A stretch of 16,233 nt of DNA from Candidatus Krumholzibacteriia bacterium. Lineage in GTDB: Bacteria; Krumholzibacteriota; Krumholzibacteriia; LZORAL124-64-63. The notes below the pieces were generated by a model. The model was not told the DNA's origin, did not search any database, and saw nothing but the letters and a program-made list of their open reading frames with translations. A program made the position numbers and the translations under genes. Below, piece after piece: positions 14,329 through 16,233 of this stretch. The stretch spans positions 1 through 16,233 of the forward strand of contig JAUUYW010000030.1 in the NCBI GenBank assembly GCA_030590265.1, written 5' to 3'. How positions within the stretch are numbered: position 1 is the stretch's first letter; every line of letters begins with the position of its first letter.

Positions 14329-15786
14329 CTGGATTCGGCTAAATTAAATATCATGCTAAAAAATGGCGGCTTGGCCTTCATGGCCCTGTCCGGAGCCACT
14401 TTGATGATTTGGGGTGTGGGCATCATCAACCCCGCCGACAACCAGCCTGTGCCGCAAAATGGTATGGGTGGACCATCGGAACCACCTCTGAGCAGTTTTC
14501 AGCCACTGGAGCCCATGGACCTGGCTCAATCTTTTTTGAAATCTCCCGACTTCAAAGCCATCCCCCAGGAATTGATGGGTCCGGTTGCACCCGAGGGCAG
14601 CGGCCCCAAGAAGATGGTCATCGCCCGCGGGCAAACTTTTTACGAAGCTCTGCAAGCCCGGAATGTTGGGCATGAAGACATCATGAGTCTGGTCAAGGCC
14701 TGCAAATCGTTCCGCAACCTGAAGACTGTGCGCACTGGTGAAGTTTTCCGCCTCGAAGTGAACGAAGATGGTGGCCTGGAAGCCCTGGGTTTCGATCTGG
14801 ATGAAGAGAGCTACACCACCTGGGTGCGCAAGGGCGACTCTTACGAACGCATCGACGGCAACTATCCGGTGGAGCGACGCCTCAAGGCCATCAGCGGCAC
14901 CATCAACCACAGCCTTTACGCCAGTCTGCAAAACCTGGATGCGCCCTTGGCCCTGGCCCCCAAGATGAACGACATCCTGGGCTGGGATCTGGATTTCAAC
15001 CGGGATCTGCGCAAGGGTGATACCTTCAGCATCCTCTATGAAGAGGTTTACAAAGAAGGCCAGCGCGTCCGCACGGGATCAATTTTGAGTGTGGAAATTA
15101 TCAACCGCGGCAAGGCCCGGCAGGCTTTCCAGTTCACTTCCGCCGATGGTCGCAAACATTATTATGATGCCGACGGCAACAATCTGCAAAAGCAACTAAT
15201 GCGGGCGCCTCTGGAATACAGCCGCGTCAGCAGCAAGTTCAGCAACCGCCGCTTCCATCCCGTGCTCAAACGCTGGATGCCTCACCACGGTGTGGATTAT
15301 GCTGCGCCCGTGGGCACTCCCGTGCGTGCTGGTGGCGATGGTGTTGTGGTGGCCAGGACGAGGAAAAAAGGCAATGGTCGGTACATTCAAATTCGGCACA
15401 CCAACGCCGAGTATGAAACCTACTATTTGCATCTTTCCCGATATGCCAAAAGTATAAAGGTCGGATCAAAGGTGGATCAGGGGCAGGTTATCGGGTATGT
15501 GGGAGCTACCGGGTATGCCACCGGGCCGCATCTGGATTATCGGGTGAAACGGAACGGCCGGTTTGTCAATCCTCGCAGTTTGAAACTGCCCGCAGCAGCA
15601 CCTGTGGGTCAAGATTTGATGGCCAGCTTTGAGAGCCAGGCGCAGGTTTATCTTTCGGTTTTGCAGGAGTTGGAGCTGGATGGTGAGCCGGTGGTGATTC
15701 CGCCTTTGATGATGGCGGAGCTGGTTGAGTGGGATGGTCCAATGGTTTCTGCGGTGGAGCTTCCGGCTGGGATTCGGTTGGATTAG
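14329..15786 (+). CDS. Membrane-anchored M23 family murein endopeptidase (MepM-like)
   Basis: About 485 residues: an N-terminal membrane anchor (GGLAFMALSGATLMIWGVGII), a proline-rich linker, a LysM/OapA-like domain (VIARGQTFYEAL onward), a Csd3/MepM-like middle domain and a C-terminal M23 domain. These enzymes cut peptidoglycan cross-links in the periplasm. The zinc and catalytic positions visible are His319 and Asp323 in HHGVD, His368 in YLHLS, and His401 in GPHLDYRV. The usual last zinc ligand of the HxH motif is Asp403 here. The start is uncertain: CTG 14329 has AGGAGG seven nt upstream, while in-frame TTG 14287 and ATG 14353 lack an SD. All three keep the membrane anchor. It is divergent from the FG-GAP operon. 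Confidence 0.85.
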   Translation: MDSAKLNIMLKNGGLAFMALSGATLMIWGVGIINPADNQPVPQNGMGGPSEPPLSSFQPLEPMDLAQSFLKSPDFKAIPQELMGPVAPEGSGPKKMVIARGQTFYEALQARNVGHEDIMSLVKACKSFRNLKTVRTGEVFRLEVNEDGGLEALGFDLDEESYTTWVRKGDSYERIDGNYPVERRLKAISGTINHSLYASLQNLDAPLALAPKMNDILGWDLDFNRDLRKGDTFSILYEEVYKEGQRVRTGSILSVEIINRGKARQAFQFTSADGRKHYYDADGNNLQKQLMRAPLEYSRVSSKFSNRRFHPVLKRWMPHHGVDYAAPVGTPVRAGGDGVVVARTRKKGNGRYIQIRHTNAEYETYYLHLSRYAKSIKVGSKVDQGQVIGYVGATGYATGPHLDYRVKRNGRFVNPRSLKLPAAAPVGQDLMASFESQAQVYLSVLQELELDGEPVVIPPLMMAELVEWDGPMVSAVELPAGIRLD

Positions 15787-15901
15787 GTGCCATGATTCAT
15801 TTTTTTTTCAATAAATTCAAAATATCCTTGCTATTTTTTTGCTTTTTTGTAAAATATATTTAACAAAATTTTAAAAATTCAGGAAAAGGATTGTCTAAAA
15901 A
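15787..15901 (+). promoter_or_regulatory. AT-rich intergenic spacer with candidate promoter
   Basis: This 115-nt stretch is strikingly AT-rich, with runs of eight and seven T residues, in otherwise GC-rich DNA. TTGCTA (15828-15833) and TAAAAT (15850-15855) with a 16-nt spacer resemble a sigma70 promoter for the following ATPase gene (four and five of six matches). The T-run at 15801-15808 follows only a weak four-pair stem, so it is a doubtful terminator for the peptidase gene. AT-richness makes chance matches likely. Confidence 0.4.
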
Positions 15902-16233
15902 ATGCAAAGAGAGCTTCACCAGATTCTCAAATCCATGATTTCCAACCCCGAGAATCATGAAGTAATCGTTATTGAAGGAGCGCGGCAAGTAGGGAAATCC
16001 TGGCTTGTTGCCAGCGTTCTGCAGGATATTGGTAGGCATTTCAATAGTTTTGACTTGGAAAAAGATCATAAAATACGCCGTGAGATAAATGAAACCATAG
16101 ATTTCTCTGATTTCCAAACCCTGATGCTTGATCGGTATGATGTTAAGCCCGGCAGTATCTTATTTTTTGACGAAGCCCAGGAATGTCCCAAGCTGGCTGG
16201 TTACATCAAGTCCTTCAAAGAGGACTGGCCAGA
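15902..16233 (+). CDS. AAA_14-type (ATP-binding, DUF4143-associated) ATPase, 3' partial
   Basis: The frame opens with ATG 15902 and runs off the right edge after 110 complete codons. Visible motifs are a Walker A, EGARQVGKS (residues 25-33, Lys32 binding phosphate), and a Walker B, ILFFDEAQE (86-94, Asp90 and Glu91). The GARQVGKS and DEAQ wording is characteristic of the AAA_14 family, whose full-length members are about 370-450 residues with a C-terminal DUF4143 domain. That part would lie beyond the window. Function in this family is poorly defined; many members are patchily distributed accessory genes. AAGGA lies 11 nt upstream of the ATG, a slightly long spacing. Base composition is visibly more AT-rich than in neighbouring genes, which may indicate acquisition. 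Confidence 0.85.
   Translation, partial: MQRELHQILKSMISNPENHEVIVIEGARQVGKSWLVASVLQDIGRHFNSFDLEKDHKIRREINETIDFSDFQTLMLDRYDVKPGSILFFDEAQECPKLAGYIKSFKEDWP

Overview
The window is 16.2 kb of gene-dense bacterial DNA of moderately high GC, with no tRNA, rRNA, CRISPR array or insertion sequence that I can see. It suggests a Gram-negative bacterium. There is a predicted outer-membrane beta-barrel, an envelope M23 murein peptidase, and an FG-GAP propeller protein ending in a FlgD-like C-terminal domain of the kind common in the FCB superphylum and its candidate-phylum relatives. That taxonomic placement is inference. GTG, TTG and possibly CTG starts backed by good Shine-Dalgarno (SD) sequences are frequent, so several gene starts were moved from the longest reading frame.

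Left part (1-4900, plus strand): the tail of an AMMECR1-domain gene is followed by the most interesting block, a compact four-gene set that reads as a bacterial sphingolipid pathway. It encodes a serine palmitoyltransferase-type alpha-oxoamine synthase, a GNAT-fold protein resembling bacterial ceramide synthase (bCerS), an extended SDR that fits the ceramide/ketosphinganine reductase (CerR) role, and a membrane PAP2_3/Aur1-type phosphotransferase. Genes two to four overlap by about 4 nt each. Genes one and two are separated by 84 nt holding a terminator-like hairpin and an alternative competing hairpin, an attenuator-like layout. The inferred route is serine + acyl thioester -> 3-ketosphinganine -> N-acylated ketoceramide -> dihydroceramide -> phosphorylated head group.

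Middle (4900-9911): on the minus strand lie an FmdB-type zinc-ribbon protein, a possible 27-residue membrane microprotein just upstream with a good promoter, and an atypical SDR in which the YxxxK motif is SxxxR. On the plus strand are a membrane-anchored M61/M1-like gluzincin peptidase and methionyl-tRNA synthetase (metG).

Right part (9919-14091, minus strand): a tight four-gene operon, read from right to left, encodes a secreted seven-blade FG-GAP protein, an adenosine deaminase-family enzyme, a STAS anti-sigma-factor antagonist and an outer-membrane beta-barrel. Divergent from it is a plus-strand M23 peptidase in which the last zinc-ligand position is Asp rather than His. The divergent intergenic region has a paired inverted repeat. 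After an AT-rich spacer, the window ends inside an AAA_14-type ATPase gene whose composition differs from the rest and which may be acquired DNA.
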